Notes: a model not told the origin generated them from the sequence alone. A stretch of DNA of 16,590 bases from Burkholderiales bacterium UBA1834 (GCA_002339015.1 DDJC01000081.1:1-16590); one strand, 5' to 3'; shown: positions 1 through 8,332, counted from the stretch's first letter. Made by a program: numbers and translations.

Positions 1-158
1 GCGGCGCCATCGCGCTGGGCCACCCGCTGGGTGCCACGGGCGCCATCATCCTGGGCACGGCCCTGGACGAGCTGGAGCGCTCCGGCAAGGCCACGGCGCT
101 GGCCACCCTGTGCATCGGTGCCGGCATGGGCATCGCCACCATCATCGAACGCGTCTGA
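1..158 (+). CDS. Acetyl-CoA acyltransferase (thiolase), C-terminal fragment
   Basis: This is the last 51 codons of a thiolase cut by the left window edge; the reading frame starts at base 3 and ends with TGA at 156-158. Two thiolase C-terminal signatures are visible: the GHPLGATG block with the active-site histidine (codon 21-23), and the CIGAGMGIA block with the catalytic cysteine (codon 111-113). In this family the cysteine acts as acid/base in cleaving 3-ketoacyl-CoA with free CoA to release acetyl-CoA. The gene lies 16 bases before a FadJ-type gene. The thiolase-then-hydratase order is that of fadI-fadJ, so a beta-oxidation thiolase is likely. Chain-length preference cannot be judged from the fragment. 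Confidence 0.9.
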   Translation, partial: GAIALGHPLGATGAIILGTALDELERSGKATALATLCIGAGMGIATIIERV

Positions 159-162
159 TCCC

Positions 163-167
163 GAGGG
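163..167 (+). promoter_or_regulatory. Ribosome binding site of fadJ
   Basis: GAGGG lies 7 bases before the ATG at 175. It supports that start over the open frame's earlier start at 31, which runs inside the thiolase gene and would add 48 residues with no family similarity. Confidence 0.6.
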
Positions 168-174
168 CCACGAC

Positions 175-2325
175 ATGACACAAGCACAAGCCTTCACATT
201 CGACATCGATGCCGACGGCATCGGCCTCGTCACCATCGACATGCCCGGCCGGGCGATGAACGTGCTCAACCCGACCCTGGTCGAGCCCTTCGCCGCACTG
301 GTGCAGCAGCTCGAAACGGACGCCAACCTCAAGGGCCTGGTCATCACCTCGGGCAAGCCGACCTTCATCGTCGGCGCCGACATCGACCAGCTCACGCAGA
401 TCACCTCGGCCGAAGAGGCCTACAAGCTCTGCGAAGACCTCAAGGGCATGCTGCGCCGCATGGAAAAGAGCGGCAAGCCCGTGGTGGCCGCGCTCAACGG
501 CACGGCCCTGGGCGGCGGTCTGGAGCTGGCGCTGGCCTGCCACGCGCGCATCGCCATCGACGACCCCAAGCTCAAGCTCGGCCTGCCCGAAGTCAAGCTG
601 GGCCTGCTGCCCGGCGGTGGCGGCACCCAGCGCGTGCCGCGCCTGATCGGCATCCAGAAGGCCATGGACCTGATCACCCAGGGCAAGGAACTCACCGCCG
701 CCAAGGCCAAGGAGATGGGTCTGGTGACCGAGCTGGCCGCCAACCGCGATGAGCTGCTGGCCAAGGCCCGTGCCTGGTGCAAGGCCAATCCCAAGGCCGC
801 CGCGCCCTGGGACACCAAGGGCTTTCGCATCCCCGGTGGCGACAGCAAGAGCCCGGCCGTGGTGCAGGTACTGGCCATCGCGCCGTCCATGGCCAACGCC
901 AAGGCGCACGGCAACTACCCGGCCATCACGCACATCATGAGCTGCCTGTTCGAAGGCTGCCTGCTGGATTTCGACGCCGCCTCGCAGGTGGAGTCGCGCT
1001 ACTTCGCGGCCTGCGTGGTCTCGCAGACCAGCAAGAACATGATCGGCACGCTGTGGCACCAGCTCAACGCGATCAAGAAGGGCCAGTCGCGCCCCAAGGG
1101 CCCGGCAGAGAGCCAGGTCAAGAAGCTGGGCATCCTGGGCGCCGGCATGATGGGGGCGGGCATTGCCTACGTGTCCGCCAAGGTGGGCATCGACGTCGTG
1201 CTGCTGGACACCACGATCGAGAACGCCGACAAGGGCAAGGCCTATTCGCAGGGCCTGCTGGACAAGGCCGTGGCCCGTGGCCGCAGCACGCCCGACAAGC
1301 GTGACGCGCTGCTGGCGCGCATCAAGCCGACCACCTCGTACGCCGACCTCGAAGGCTGCGACCTGGTGATCGAGGCCGTGTTCGAAGACCGTGCCATCAA
1401 GGCCGAGTGCACCAGGCAGACCGAGGCCGTGATCCCGGCCAGCGCCGTGTACGCCTCGAACACGTCCACCTTGCCCATCACCGGCCTGGCCCAAGCCAGT
1501 GCGCGCCCGCAGAATTTCATCGGCCTGCACTTCTTCTCGCCGGTGGACAAGATGCCCCTGGTCGAGATCATCGTCGGCAAGGACACCAGCGACGAGACGC
1601 TGGCCCGTGGCTTCGACTACGTGCTGCAGATCGGCAAGACGCCCATCGTGGTCAACGACAAGCGCGGCTTCTACACCTCGCGCGTGTTCACGACCTACAT
1701 CATGGAAGGCATGGCCATGTTGGGCGAGGGCGTGCACCCCCGCTCCATCGAGGTCGCCGGCCTGAAGGCAGGCATGCCCATGCCGCCGCTGGCCCTGCAG
1801 GACGAGGTGTCGCTGAGCCTGTCGCTCTACATCGCCGAGACCACCCGCAAGGATCTGGAGGCCGAAGGCATCACCCTGCCGGTGCACCCCGGCTTTGCGG
1901 TGGTGCAGAAGGTGGGCGGCGAGCACAAGCGCATTGGCAAGAAGGCCAACCAGGGCTTCTACGACTACAACGGCAAAGAGAAGAGCCTGTGGCCCGGCCT
2001 GCTGGACATCTTCCCGCCCAAGGCCGAGCAGCCCTCGCAGCAGGAGATCGTCGATCGCCTGCTCTACGCCCAGGCCAACGAGGCCGCGCGCTGCTATGAA
2101 GAGAAGGTGGTGCGCTCGGTGGCCGACACCAACATCGGCTCGATCTTCGGCTGGGGCTTCGCGCCCAACCAGGGCGGTGCGCTGCAGTTCATCAACGCGG
2201 TGGGCCCGGCCAAGTTCGCTGAGCGTGCGCGTGAGTTGGCCGCCAAGTACGGTTCGCGCTTCGAGCCGGCCGCCATCGTGGTGAAGATGGCCGCCGAAGG
2301 CGGGCGTTTCACGGACACGGTGTGA
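175..2325 (+). CDS. fadJ: FadJ-type enoyl-CoA hydratase / 3-hydroxyacyl-CoA dehydrogenase
   Basis: Bifunctional beta-oxidation enzyme of 716 residues, close to E. coli FadJ (about 714). It hydrates trans-2-enoyl-CoA and then oxidises L-3-hydroxyacyl-CoA with NAD+. The crotonase domain covers about residues 8-200. Its two catalytic glutamates are visible: Glu117 in GGGLE and Glu139 in LPEVKLG. A linker leads to the Rossmann NAD domain near residue 317 (GILGAGMMGAGIA), with the ASNTSTLPI strand and the dehydrogenase dyad His452 (GLHFFSP) and Glu464 (PLVEII). C-terminal 3HCDH domains follow to the end. The block GGGLELALACHARIA...GLPEVKLGLLPGGGGTQR is much closer to FadJ than to FadB. The thiolase upstream fits a fadIJ pair supplying the complex's alpha subunit. 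The next gene begins at or just after the stop codon. Confidence 0.93.
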   Translation: MTQAQAFTFDIDADGIGLVTIDMPGRAMNVLNPTLVEPFAALVQQLETDANLKGLVITSGKPTFIVGADIDQLTQITSAEEAYKLCEDLKGMLRRMEKSGKPVVAALNGTALGGGLELALACHARIAIDDPKLKLGLPEVKLGLLPGGGGTQRVPRLIGIQKAMDLITQGKELTAAKAKEMGLVTELAANRDELLAKARAWCKANPKAAAPWDTKGFRIPGGDSKSPAVVQVLAIAPSMANAKAHGNYPAITHIMSCLFEGCLLDFDAASQVESRYFAACVVSQTSKNMIGTLWHQLNAIKKGQSRPKGPAESQVKKLGILGAGMMGAGIAYVSAKVGIDVVLLDTTIENADKGKAYSQGLLDKAVARGRSTPDKRDALLARIKPTTSYADLEGCDLVIEAVFEDRAIKAECTRQTEAVIPASAVYASNTSTLPITGLAQASARPQNFIGLHFFSPVDKMPLVEIIVGKDTSDETLARGFDYVLQIGKTPIVVNDKRGFYTSRVFTTYIMEGMAMLGEGVHPRSIEVAGLKAGMPMPPLALQDEVSLSLSLYIAETTRKDLEAEGITLPVHPGFAVVQKVGGEHKRIGKKANQGFYDYNGKEKSLWPGLLDIFPPKAEQPSQQEIVDRLLYAQANEAARCYEEKVVRSVADTNIGSIFGWGFAPNQGGALQFINAVGPAKFAERARELAAKYGSRFEPAAIVVKMAAEGGRFTDTV

Positions 2326-2327
2326 GC

Positions 2328-3365
2328 ATGAGCTCAGGCATGCCTTCAGCCGCGAGCCCCCTGGCGGGCCTGCGCGTGGTTGATCTCACGCGCAACCTGC
2401 CGGGGCCTTTCGCCACGCGCATCCTGGCCGACCTGGGCGCCACGGTCATCAAGGTCGAGCCGCCCGAGGGCGATCCGGCCCGGGGCCTGCCGCCGCTGTA
2501 CGCGGCGCTGAACCCTGGCAAGGATGTCCGCACGATCGACTTCAAGCAGCCCGCCGACAAGGACCGGCTGCGCATGTGGATCCAAGATGCCGACGTGCTG
2601 GTGGAGGGCTTTCGCCCCGGCGTGATGGCGGCCATGGGCCTGGGCATCGACAGCCTCAAGGCCCTCAATCCGAAGCTGGTGGTGTGCTCCATCACCGGCT
2701 ACGGGCAGGAGGGCCCCTGGGCGCAGAAGGCCGGCCATGACATGAACTTCATGGCCATGTCCGGTGCGCTGGACCAGATGCGCGGCCCCGATGGCCGCGT
2801 CACCCTGTCCAACATCCAGTGGGGTGATCTGGCCGGTGGCAGCTCCATGGCCTGCGTTGCCTTGCTGGCGGCGCTTTGGCAGGTGCAGCGCACCGGCCGG
2901 GGCTGCCACATCGACATCAGCATGACCCACGGCCTGTGGGCCCACCAGGTGATGCCGCTGGCCACGGGCGCCATGCTCAAGCCCTTGCTGGAGCGCCTTC
3001 CCGGCGCCCGCGAGGACATGCTCAACGGCGCCTTGCCCTGCTACAGCCTCTACACCACGGCCGATGGCCGCTCGCTGGCCGTCGGTGCGCTGGAACTGAA
3101 GTTCTGGCGCCTGTGCTGCGAGGCCTGGGGGCGCCCTGACTGGATGGAGCGCCACTGGCAGCGAGGCCTGCTGCCCAATTCGCCTGATTCCAACGCGCTG
3201 CGCGACGAGGTAGCCAAGCTCATCGCCGCTCAACCTTTGTCGCATTGGGCCGATGTCTTTGACAAGGTGGACGCCTGCGTCACGCCCGTGCTCACGCTGA
3301 CAGAAGCCCAGGGCCATGGCCTGTTCGCCGGGGCAGGGCGCGCGCCATGGGTGATCTCCGCCTGA
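2328..3365 (+). CDS. Family III CoA-transferase-fold protein, alpha-methylacyl-CoA racemase-like
   Basis: CaiB/BaiF-fold protein of 345 residues. The N-terminal block ADLGATVIKVEPPEGDPAR is the family's CoA-binding Rossmann-like segment. Three positions match the acid/base residues described for mycobacterial alpha-methylacyl-CoA racemase (His126, Asp156, Glu241): His137 in AGHDMNF, Asp167 in WGDLAGG and Glu256 in GALELKF, with spacings of 30 and 89 against 30 and 85. A true transferase would need only the Asp. I therefore favour epimerisation of 2-methylacyl-CoA, which lets branched fatty acids enter beta-oxidation, in keeping with the fadJ and thiolase genes upstream. Start: ATG at 2328 lies 2 bases after the fadJ stop. 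A GTG at 2322, overlapping that stop, would add two residues, so translational coupling is likely either way. A CoA-transferase role is not excluded. Confidence 0.82.
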   Translation: MSSGMPSAASPLAGLRVVDLTRNLPGPFATRILADLGATVIKVEPPEGDPARGLPPLYAALNPGKDVRTIDFKQPADKDRLRMWIQDADVLVEGFRPGVMAAMGLGIDSLKALNPKLVVCSITGYGQEGPWAQKAGHDMNFMAMSGALDQMRGPDGRVTLSNIQWGDLAGGSSMACVALLAALWQVQRTGRGCHIDISMTHGLWAHQVMPLATGAMLKPLLERLPGAREDMLNGALPCYSLYTTADGRSLAVGALELKFWRLCCEAWGRPDWMERHWQRGLLPNSPDSNALRDEVAKLIAAQPLSHWADVFDKVDACVTPVLTLTEAQGHGLFAGAGRAPWVISA

Positions 3366-3405
3366 GACCAAAGACATACCGCATCCGCATCGAAGAAGAA
3401 GCACC

Positions 3406-4284
3406 ATGACGACGCCCCAAGCCGCCAGTCATCCCATCGTCGCCCGAGAGAAGCTCGACTTCGGGCTCGATGGCGACATCCCACGCCACTGGCTGGACAA
3501 CGACCCCTTCAAGAGCCGCTTCTTCGACGCCATGTCGATCTTCTTCCCGGAGGGGGAGCGCTTCTTCATCAGCTGCGTGCGCGACTTCAAGGACCAGATC
3601 AGCGATCCGCGGCTGCTCGAAGAGGTGAAGGATTTCACCCGTCAGGAAGGCCAGCACGGCATCGTGCACCGCCAGTTCAACGACCGGCTCAAGCGACAGC
3701 GTATCCACGTCAAATCCCTGGAGCGCCAGACCGTGTGGTTCCTGTTCGAGGTGCTGCGCAAGCGCCTGAAACCCGAGACCACGCTGGCGCTCACCGCGGC
3801 TTTCGAGCACATGACTGCGCTGATGGCGCACGGATTCGAGCAGTGCCGCGTGCTGGACAAGGCCGATCCCCGTATCCGCGCCATGTACACCTGGCATGCC
3901 ATTGAGGAAGTCGAGCACAAGGCTGTGGCCTTCGACGTGATGCAGAAGGTGGCCAAGGTGGGCTACTGGCGGCGCGTGCTGCCGCTGGTCTTCACGTCTT
4001 TTTCGTTCCCGCTGGCAACGCTTCTGGTGGTGAACTACATGTTGCAGGTTGACGGTTTCAGGGGGCTGAAACGTGTTGGCATCATGGCGCGCGGTTTGTG
4101 GTGGCTGTACAAGCCCGGCGGGCTGTTCCTGCCGCTGCTGGGTCACTACATAAAGTACTTCAAACCTGGTTTCCACCCGTGGCAGACGGGGGAGCTGGCC
4201 AGTTATCAGACCTGGCGCGAGGTGTTCGAACGCACGGGCGATCCGATTGCCGCAGGCGACGCGGCACTCAAGGCAGGCGCCTGA
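3406..4284 (+). CDS. Predicted metal-dependent hydrolase, PF10118 family
   Basis: Protein of 292 residues matching the 'predicted metal-dependent hydrolase' family (PF10118), whose substrate is unknown. Carboxylate and histidine ligands sit on predicted helices as in ferritin-like di-metal proteins: FPEGERFF (Glu49, Glu51), QEGQHGIVH (Glu81, His84, His88), Glu134 and WHAIEEVEHK (Glu167, Glu168, Glu170, His171). A hydrophobic stretch at about 191-213 and the WWLYKPGGLFLPLLGHYIKYF segment suggest membrane contact. The start ATG is preceded only by a weak purine run (GAAGAAGAAG). It lies 40 bases after the racemase-like gene on the same strand with no obvious terminator, so it may be the last gene of the fatty-acid cluster; a lipid-related oxidative or hydrolytic role is inference. 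Hydrolase activity itself is only a family label. Confidence 0.8.
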   Translation: MTTPQAASHPIVAREKLDFGLDGDIPRHWLDNDPFKSRFFDAMSIFFPEGERFFISCVRDFKDQISDPRLLEEVKDFTRQEGQHGIVHRQFNDRLKRQRIHVKSLERQTVWFLFEVLRKRLKPETTLALTAAFEHMTALMAHGFEQCRVLDKADPRIRAMYTWHAIEEVEHKAVAFDVMQKVAKVGYWRRVLPLVFTSFSFPLATLLVVNYMLQVDGFRGLKRVGIMARGLWWLYKPGGLFLPLLGHYIKYFKPGFHPWQTGELASYQTWREVFERTGDPIAAGDAALKAGA

Positions 4285-4301
4285 CCTTGTCTGCAACAAG
4301 G
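4285..4301 (+). terminator. Small hairpin after the metal-hydrolase gene, possible weak terminator
   Basis: CCTTGT and ACAAGG form a perfect 6-bp stem with a 5-base loop, starting directly after the stop codon. It has no following T-run (the next bases are GTTAATC) and only moderate GC content, so intrinsic termination is uncertain. The position between two functional groups of genes is what suggests it. Confidence 0.3.
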
Positions 4302-4313
4302 GTTAATCAGGGG

Positions 4314-4347
4314 CGTCGACGTTAAATTCTTCCCCTTCGACGTCGAT
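4314..4347. repeat. Paired palindromes upstream of the first diguanylate cyclase
   Basis: CGTCGACG (4314-4321) and TCGACGTCGA (4337-4346) are each self-complementary. They also pair with each other (TCGACGT at 4316-4322 with ACGTCGA at 4340-4346) around an AT-rich spacer. They end 21 bases before the ATG at 4368, just ahead of the AGGGAG ribosome site (4353-4358). This is a possible operator or 5'-leader hairpin; no regulator is identified. Confidence 0.35.
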
Positions 4348-4367
4348 AACATAGGGAGCCATCCCCT

Positions 4368-5573
4368 ATGACCACCCTCCGCAGCACTCCCCCCTGGGTC
4401 ACCTGGATCACCGGCACCGGCCCGGTGCGTCGGCACGTCATGTTCTGCCTGGGCGCGGGTCTGATCTATGCCCTGACGGCGGCCATCATGGCCCACTCGA
4501 CCTGGCTGGGCCTGATCGGTGCTGGCGTGTTCTGGCTGCTGCTGGGGTGCATGGCCACCACCTTTGCGCTGTTCTTCGCGCTGGTGCGCAGCGGATGGTC
4601 CCAGCGTTTCGAGGATCCCGTGCTGGCGATGCCCCACGGCATGGTCTCCATCCTCATCATCGTGCTGGCCTACGTGCTGATCGGCGAATACCGGGGCGAC
4701 ACCATCATCCTGTTGGCCCAGGCCGTGGCCGTGGCCATGTTCCGCCTGCGGCCCCGCCAGTGCCTCATCCTGGGAGGCTGGGCCGCGCTGTGCGTCAGCC
4801 TGGCGCAGTTCGGGCTGGTGTGGGCGGGTGAGCCCGGCTTCTCGCTGCAGCGTGGGCTGACGCATTTCACCGTGTCCACCGTGTCGCTCATGGCCCTGGC
4901 CGTGGTGGCCATGTGGATCAGCGCCATGCGGGTGCGCATCAGCCGCCAGTCCGACGAACTGCGTCAGACCCTCGTGCAGGCCCAGGCGCTGGCCACCACC
5001 GACATGCTGACCGGCCTGCTCAACCGTCGCGCCATGACCGACCAGCTCGAATCCGAACTGGCCCGTGTGTCGCGCTCGGGCACGCCCGTGTGCGTGGCCC
5101 TGATCGACATCGATCATTTCAAGAAGGTCAACGACCACTATGGGCACCGCATGGGTGACGAGGTGCTGCGCGCCTTTGCTTCGCTGGCCCAGGGTGATTT
5201 GCGCCAGGTCGATCAACTCGGCCGGTGGGGCGGCGAGGAGTTCCTGCTGATGATGCCGCACGTGGATGCGTCCCAGGCCTGGGTGGCCGTGGAGCGCCTG
5301 CGCAACCGCATTGCCGCCCATCCGATGGGCGACAGCGGCAACTTGACGGTGACGATCTCGGCAGGCCTGGCGCAGTTCTCGCCCGGCGAGTCGCTGGACC
5401 GCTGGATCGAGCGTGCCGACCAGGTCCTCTACCAGGCCAAGCAGTCCGGCCGCAACCGCTGCCTGATCGCCGAGGCCCCGCCGCCCGTGCCAGGCGCTTC
5501 GCCGGTGCCTGTGCAGGCTGTGGCACGAGGCCCTGCCGCACCTGTGGTCCGGCTGCACCCGTCGTCACCGTGA
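4368..5573 (+). CDS. Membrane diguanylate cyclase (GGDEF), first of a tandem pair
   Basis: Protein of 401 residues predicted to condense two GTP into cyclic di-GMP. About six hydrophobic helices occupy residues 25-190. A short signalling helix (SRQSDELRQTLVQAQALA) then leads to a complete GGDEF domain from about residue 212: DMLTGLLNRR, IDIDHFKKVNDHYGH, and the active-site signature GGEEF at 288-292. The Arg-x-x-Asp inhibitory site is present as RQVD at 279-282, five residues before the signature, so product feedback inhibition is expected. No EAL domain is present. Start: ATG with AGGGAG 9 bases upstream. The N-terminal membrane module shares the ALVRSG-x-S-x-RF-x-DP motif with the next gene, showing that the two are paralogues. 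The stimulus sensed is unknown. Confidence 0.92.
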   Translation: MTTLRSTPPWVTWITGTGPVRRHVMFCLGAGLIYALTAAIMAHSTWLGLIGAGVFWLLLGCMATTFALFFALVRSGWSQRFEDPVLAMPHGMVSILIIVLAYVLIGEYRGDTIILLAQAVAVAMFRLRPRQCLILGGWAALCVSLAQFGLVWAGEPGFSLQRGLTHFTVSTVSLMALAVVAMWISAMRVRISRQSDELRQTLVQAQALATTDMLTGLLNRRAMTDQLESELARVSRSGTPVCVALIDIDHFKKVNDHYGHRMGDEVLRAFASLAQGDLRQVDQLGRWGGEEFLLMMPHVDASQAWVAVERLRNRIAAHPMGDSGNLTVTISAGLAQFSPGESLDRWIERADQVLYQAKQSGRNRCLIAEAPPPVPGASPVPVQAVARGPAAPVVRLHPSSP

Positions 5574-6835
5574 TGAGGCCCATGACGCAACCCGCCAAGC
5601 CCCTCACCTTCGTCGAAGCCGCCACGCCACTGGTGCTGTGGGCGCTGGGATCCGACCGTGCCACCCGTTCGCGCGTGTTGGCCATTGCGTTGTGCCTGCT
5701 GGTCTACTCGGTCTGCTGTGTGGCAGCCTGGCACGCCGCCCGGATCGGCATGATGCACCCCATGGCGCCGCCGGTGCTGGCCTGGGTCACGCTGCCCGCG
5801 TGCGTGGTGGCTCTGGTGCTGGTGCGCAGCGGACGCTCCAAGCGCTTTGCCGATCCCACCCTGATGGTGCCGCAGAACGCATTGGCGGTTGTCGCGATCG
5901 GATTCGCCTACCTGACGATCCGCCCGGAAGACCGGGGGGTGGTGATGGTGCTGCTGTCGCTGGTGATCATGTTCGGCATGTACACGCACACACCGCGGCA
6001 GTCGCTGGTCATCGGTGGCGTCGCGGTGGTTGGCCTGGGGGCCTGCATGCTGATCCTGAGCCAGTACGATCCGGGCTTCTATCCTTTCAAGCGCGAACTG
6101 GTGCGTTTCGAACTGCTGGTCAGTGTGGTGCCCGTGCTGGTGTTCACGGCCGTGCAGCTCAATGCCTGGCGCAGCCGGCTCAAGCGCCAGCGCGCGGAGC
6201 TCAAGCAGGCTCTGGCCACCGTGCAGCACCTGGCCACGCGCGATACGCTCACGGGCCTGTACAACCGTCGCCACATGCAGGATCGCCTGGAGACCTGCCT
6301 GGGCCGTCTGGAACGCTATGGCGAGCGCTTCACGCTGGCCCTGATCGACCTGGACCACTTCAAGAGCGTCAACGACCGGCACGGCCACAAGGTGGGCGAC
6401 GAGGTGCTGACCTCGTTCGCGCATGCGGCCTCGGCCGTCCTGCGTGAATCCGACGTGCTCGGACGCTGGGGCGGCGAGGAATTCCTGGTGGTGTTCCCTG
6501 ACACCACACCCGAGCAGGCACGGCATCCGCTGGAACGCCTGCAAGGGGAGCTGACGCGCCTGGCGGTCTCCAACAGCGTGCCGGGGCTGAGGGTGTCTTT
6601 CTCGGCCGGGCTGGCGCTCCATGTGGCGCATGCCACCCTGAACCATACCCTGGAGCGCACGGATGCGGCCCTGTACGAGGCCAAGCGCGGCGGACGCAAT
6701 CAGGTGGTGCTGGCCGAGCCCGTGCCCTCGGTCTTCCCGGAGGCTGCACCCAAAGAGCCTCCCCCTGAAGAGGATTCGGCGCTCGACTCCGAACCCGGTC
6801 TGATCGAAGGCCTGTTCAGCACGCCACGATATTGA
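5573..6835 (+). CDS. Membrane diguanylate cyclase (GGDEF), second of a tandem pair
   Basis: Protein of 420 residues built like its upstream neighbour: about six membrane helices to residue 195, a linker helix (KRQRAELKQALATVQHLA), then a GGDEF domain from about residue 224 with DTLTGLYNRR, IDLDHFKSVNDRHGH and active-site GGEEF at 300-304. The inhibitory RxxD is RESD at 291-294. After the domain comes an acidic, proline-rich tail of about 40 residues (PKEPPPEEDSALD) absent from the first copy. Start: the ATG overlaps the previous stop as TGATG, which implies translational coupling. ATG at 5582, with GAGG just ahead, is an alternative three codons later. The longer open frame reaching back to 5225 runs in a shadow frame of the first cyclase. 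The 3' end overlaps sdaA on the other strand by 20 bases. Confidence 0.9.
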   Translation: MRPMTQPAKPLTFVEAATPLVLWALGSDRATRSRVLAIALCLLVYSVCCVAAWHAARIGMMHPMAPPVLAWVTLPACVVALVLVRSGRSKRFADPTLMVPQNALAVVAIGFAYLTIRPEDRGVVMVLLSLVIMFGMYTHTPRQSLVIGGVAVVGLGACMLILSQYDPGFYPFKRELVRFELLVSVVPVLVFTAVQLNAWRSRLKRQRAELKQALATVQHLATRDTLTGLYNRRHMQDRLETCLGRLERYGERFTLALIDLDHFKSVNDRHGHKVGDEVLTSFAHAASAVLRESDVLGRWGGEEFLVVFPDTTPEQARHPLERLQGELTRLAVSNSVPGLRVSFSAGLALHVAHATLNHTLERTDAALYEAKRGGRNQVVLAEPVPSVFPEAAPKEPPPEEDSALDSEPGLIEGLFSTPRY

Positions 6836-8198
6836 CGGCCAGGCCCCCTCGCGAGGTCTCCTTGTACTTGCTCTGCATGTCCGCGCCGGTCTCGCGCATG
6901 GTCTTGATGACCTGATCCAGGCTGACATGGTGCGTGCCGTCGCCATGCAGGGCCAGCCGCGCCGCGTTGATGGCCTTGACGGCCGCGACCGCGTTGCGCT
7001 CGATGCAGGGGATCTGCACCAGCCCGCCGACCGGATCGCAGGTCAGGCCCAGGTGGTGCTCCATGCCGATCTCGGCGGCATTCTCGACCTGCGCCGGCGT
7101 GCCGCCCAGCGCGGCGCACAGGCCGGCGGCCGCCATGGAGCAGGCCACGCCCACCTCGCCCTGGCAGCCCACCTCTGCCCCCGAGATCGAGGCATTCTCC
7201 TTGTAGAGCAGGCCAATGGCACCGGCCGTGAGCAGAAAGTCGACCACGTCGCGGTCCGAGGCGGAGGGCACGAAGCGGCGGTGGTAGTGCAGCACGGCCG
7301 GCACGATGCCGGCGGCGCCGTTGGTGGGGGCTGTCACCACGCGACCACCGGCGGCGTTTTCTTCGTTCACGGCCAGCGCGAACAGGTTCACCCAATCCAT
7401 CACGGCCAGCGGGTCCAGGCTGGTGGCGGCTTGCAGCTTGCGCGACAGGGCTGGCGCCCGGCGGGACACCTTGAAGGCGCCGGGCAGCACGCCTTCTTGC
7501 GCACAGCCCCGCTGCACACAGGCTTGCATCACCGACCAGATGTGCAGCAGTCCGGTATCGATCTCCGCATCGCTGCGCCACAGGCGCTCGTTGGCGCGCA
7601 TCACGCCGGCGATGTCCAGACCGTGCGCCTCGCACAGGGCCAGCAGGTCGGCCGCGCTGTGGAAGGGCAGGGGCAGCACCGCGGTGTCGGGGGCCACATG
7701 GTGCTGGCGTGCGCTGTCGTGGGCCAGCTCTTCGCTGACCACGAAGCCGCCACCGACCGAGTAGTAGCAGCGTTGGGCCAGCGGCTGGCCATGGCCGTCG
7801 AAGGCGCTCAGGCGCAGGGCGTTGGGATGGAAGGGCAGGCTGTGCCGCAGGTGGAAGACCAAATCAGCTTGCCCGTCGAAAGGCATGGGATGCGTGCCCA
7901 ACACCGGCAGGCGATGCTGTGTGAGGATGTCGGCCAGGATCGCCTCGATGCGGTCCACATCGACCTGGTCAGGTTCATGGCCGCACAGGCCCAGCAGCAC
8001 GGCCTTGTCGCTGCCATGACCGCGCCCGGTGGCGCCCAGCGAGCCGAAGAACTCGCAGCGCACGCGTCTCGTCGCCTCTATCACACCCTGCTGGTGCAGC
8101 CGCAGCGCGAACAGGCGTGCAGCCCGCATGGGCCCGACGGTGTGGGAGCTGGAGGGCCCGATTCCCACCTTGAACAGATCGAAGACGGACACGGCCAT
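6816..8198 (-). CDS. sdaA: L-serine ammonia-lyase (L-serine dehydratase), iron-sulfur type
   Basis: Single-chain enzyme of 460 residues that deaminates L-serine to pyruvate and ammonia using a [4Fe-4S] cluster. The N-terminal domain opens with SVFDLFKVGIGPSSSHTVGP, typical of the family. The C-terminal catalytic domain carries PTNGAAGIVPAV and three likely cluster cysteines: Cys345, Cys387 (TCDPVGG) and Cys398 (IPCIERN). The chain ends in Cys460, matching the Legionella enzyme (343, 385, 396, with C-terminal 458), where the terminal cysteine reaches back to the cluster in a 'tail-in-mouth' arrangement. Length is normal. AAAGG lies about 10 bases before the start on the minus strand. It follows miaB after 134 bases and converges on the second cyclase gene. 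Confidence 0.95.
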   Translation of the reverse strand: MAVSVFDLFKVGIGPSSSHTVGPMRAARLFALRLHQQGVIEATRRVRCEFFGSLGATGRGHGSDKAVLLGLCGHEPDQVDVDRIEAILADILTQHRLPVLGTHPMPFDGQADLVFHLRHSLPFHPNALRLSAFDGHGQPLAQRCYYSVGGGFVVSEELAHDSARQHHVAPDTAVLPLPFHSAADLLALCEAHGLDIAGVMRANERLWRSDAEIDTGLLHIWSVMQACVQRGCAQEGVLPGAFKVSRRAPALSRKLQAATSLDPLAVMDWVNLFALAVNEENAAGGRVVTAPTNGAAGIVPAVLHYHRRFVPSASDRDVVDFLLTAGAIGLLYKENASISGAEVGCQGEVGVACSMAAAGLCAALGGTPAQVENAAEIGMEHHLGLTCDPVGGLVQIPCIERNAVAAVKAINAARLALHGDGTHHVSLDQVIKTMRETGADMQSKYKETSRGGLAVNIVAC

Positions 8199-8332
8199 GG
8201 CGAAGCACCTTTCGGGCTCATCCTAGACCTTTGCCTGTGTGGCTGGGACAGGGCTTTCGTGAACTACAGGCGCTTGTCAGGGGCTTGTTCGCGCCGGGAC
8301 AGCGCCCTGACGATGCTGCGCTGCAGCGAAGC

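Noticed and set aside
142..1926. Long open frame of 594 codons on the minus strand opposite fadJ
   Set aside because: It is a shadow of fadJ in high-GC DNA: the plus strand has a full family match with catalytic residues, while the minus product is His/Gly/Arg-rich with no recognisable domain.
8277..8310. TCAGGG/CCCTGA inverted repeat between miaB and sdaA as a terminator
   Set aside because: Only a 6-bp stem with a 22-base loop and no T-run; likely chance in this composition.
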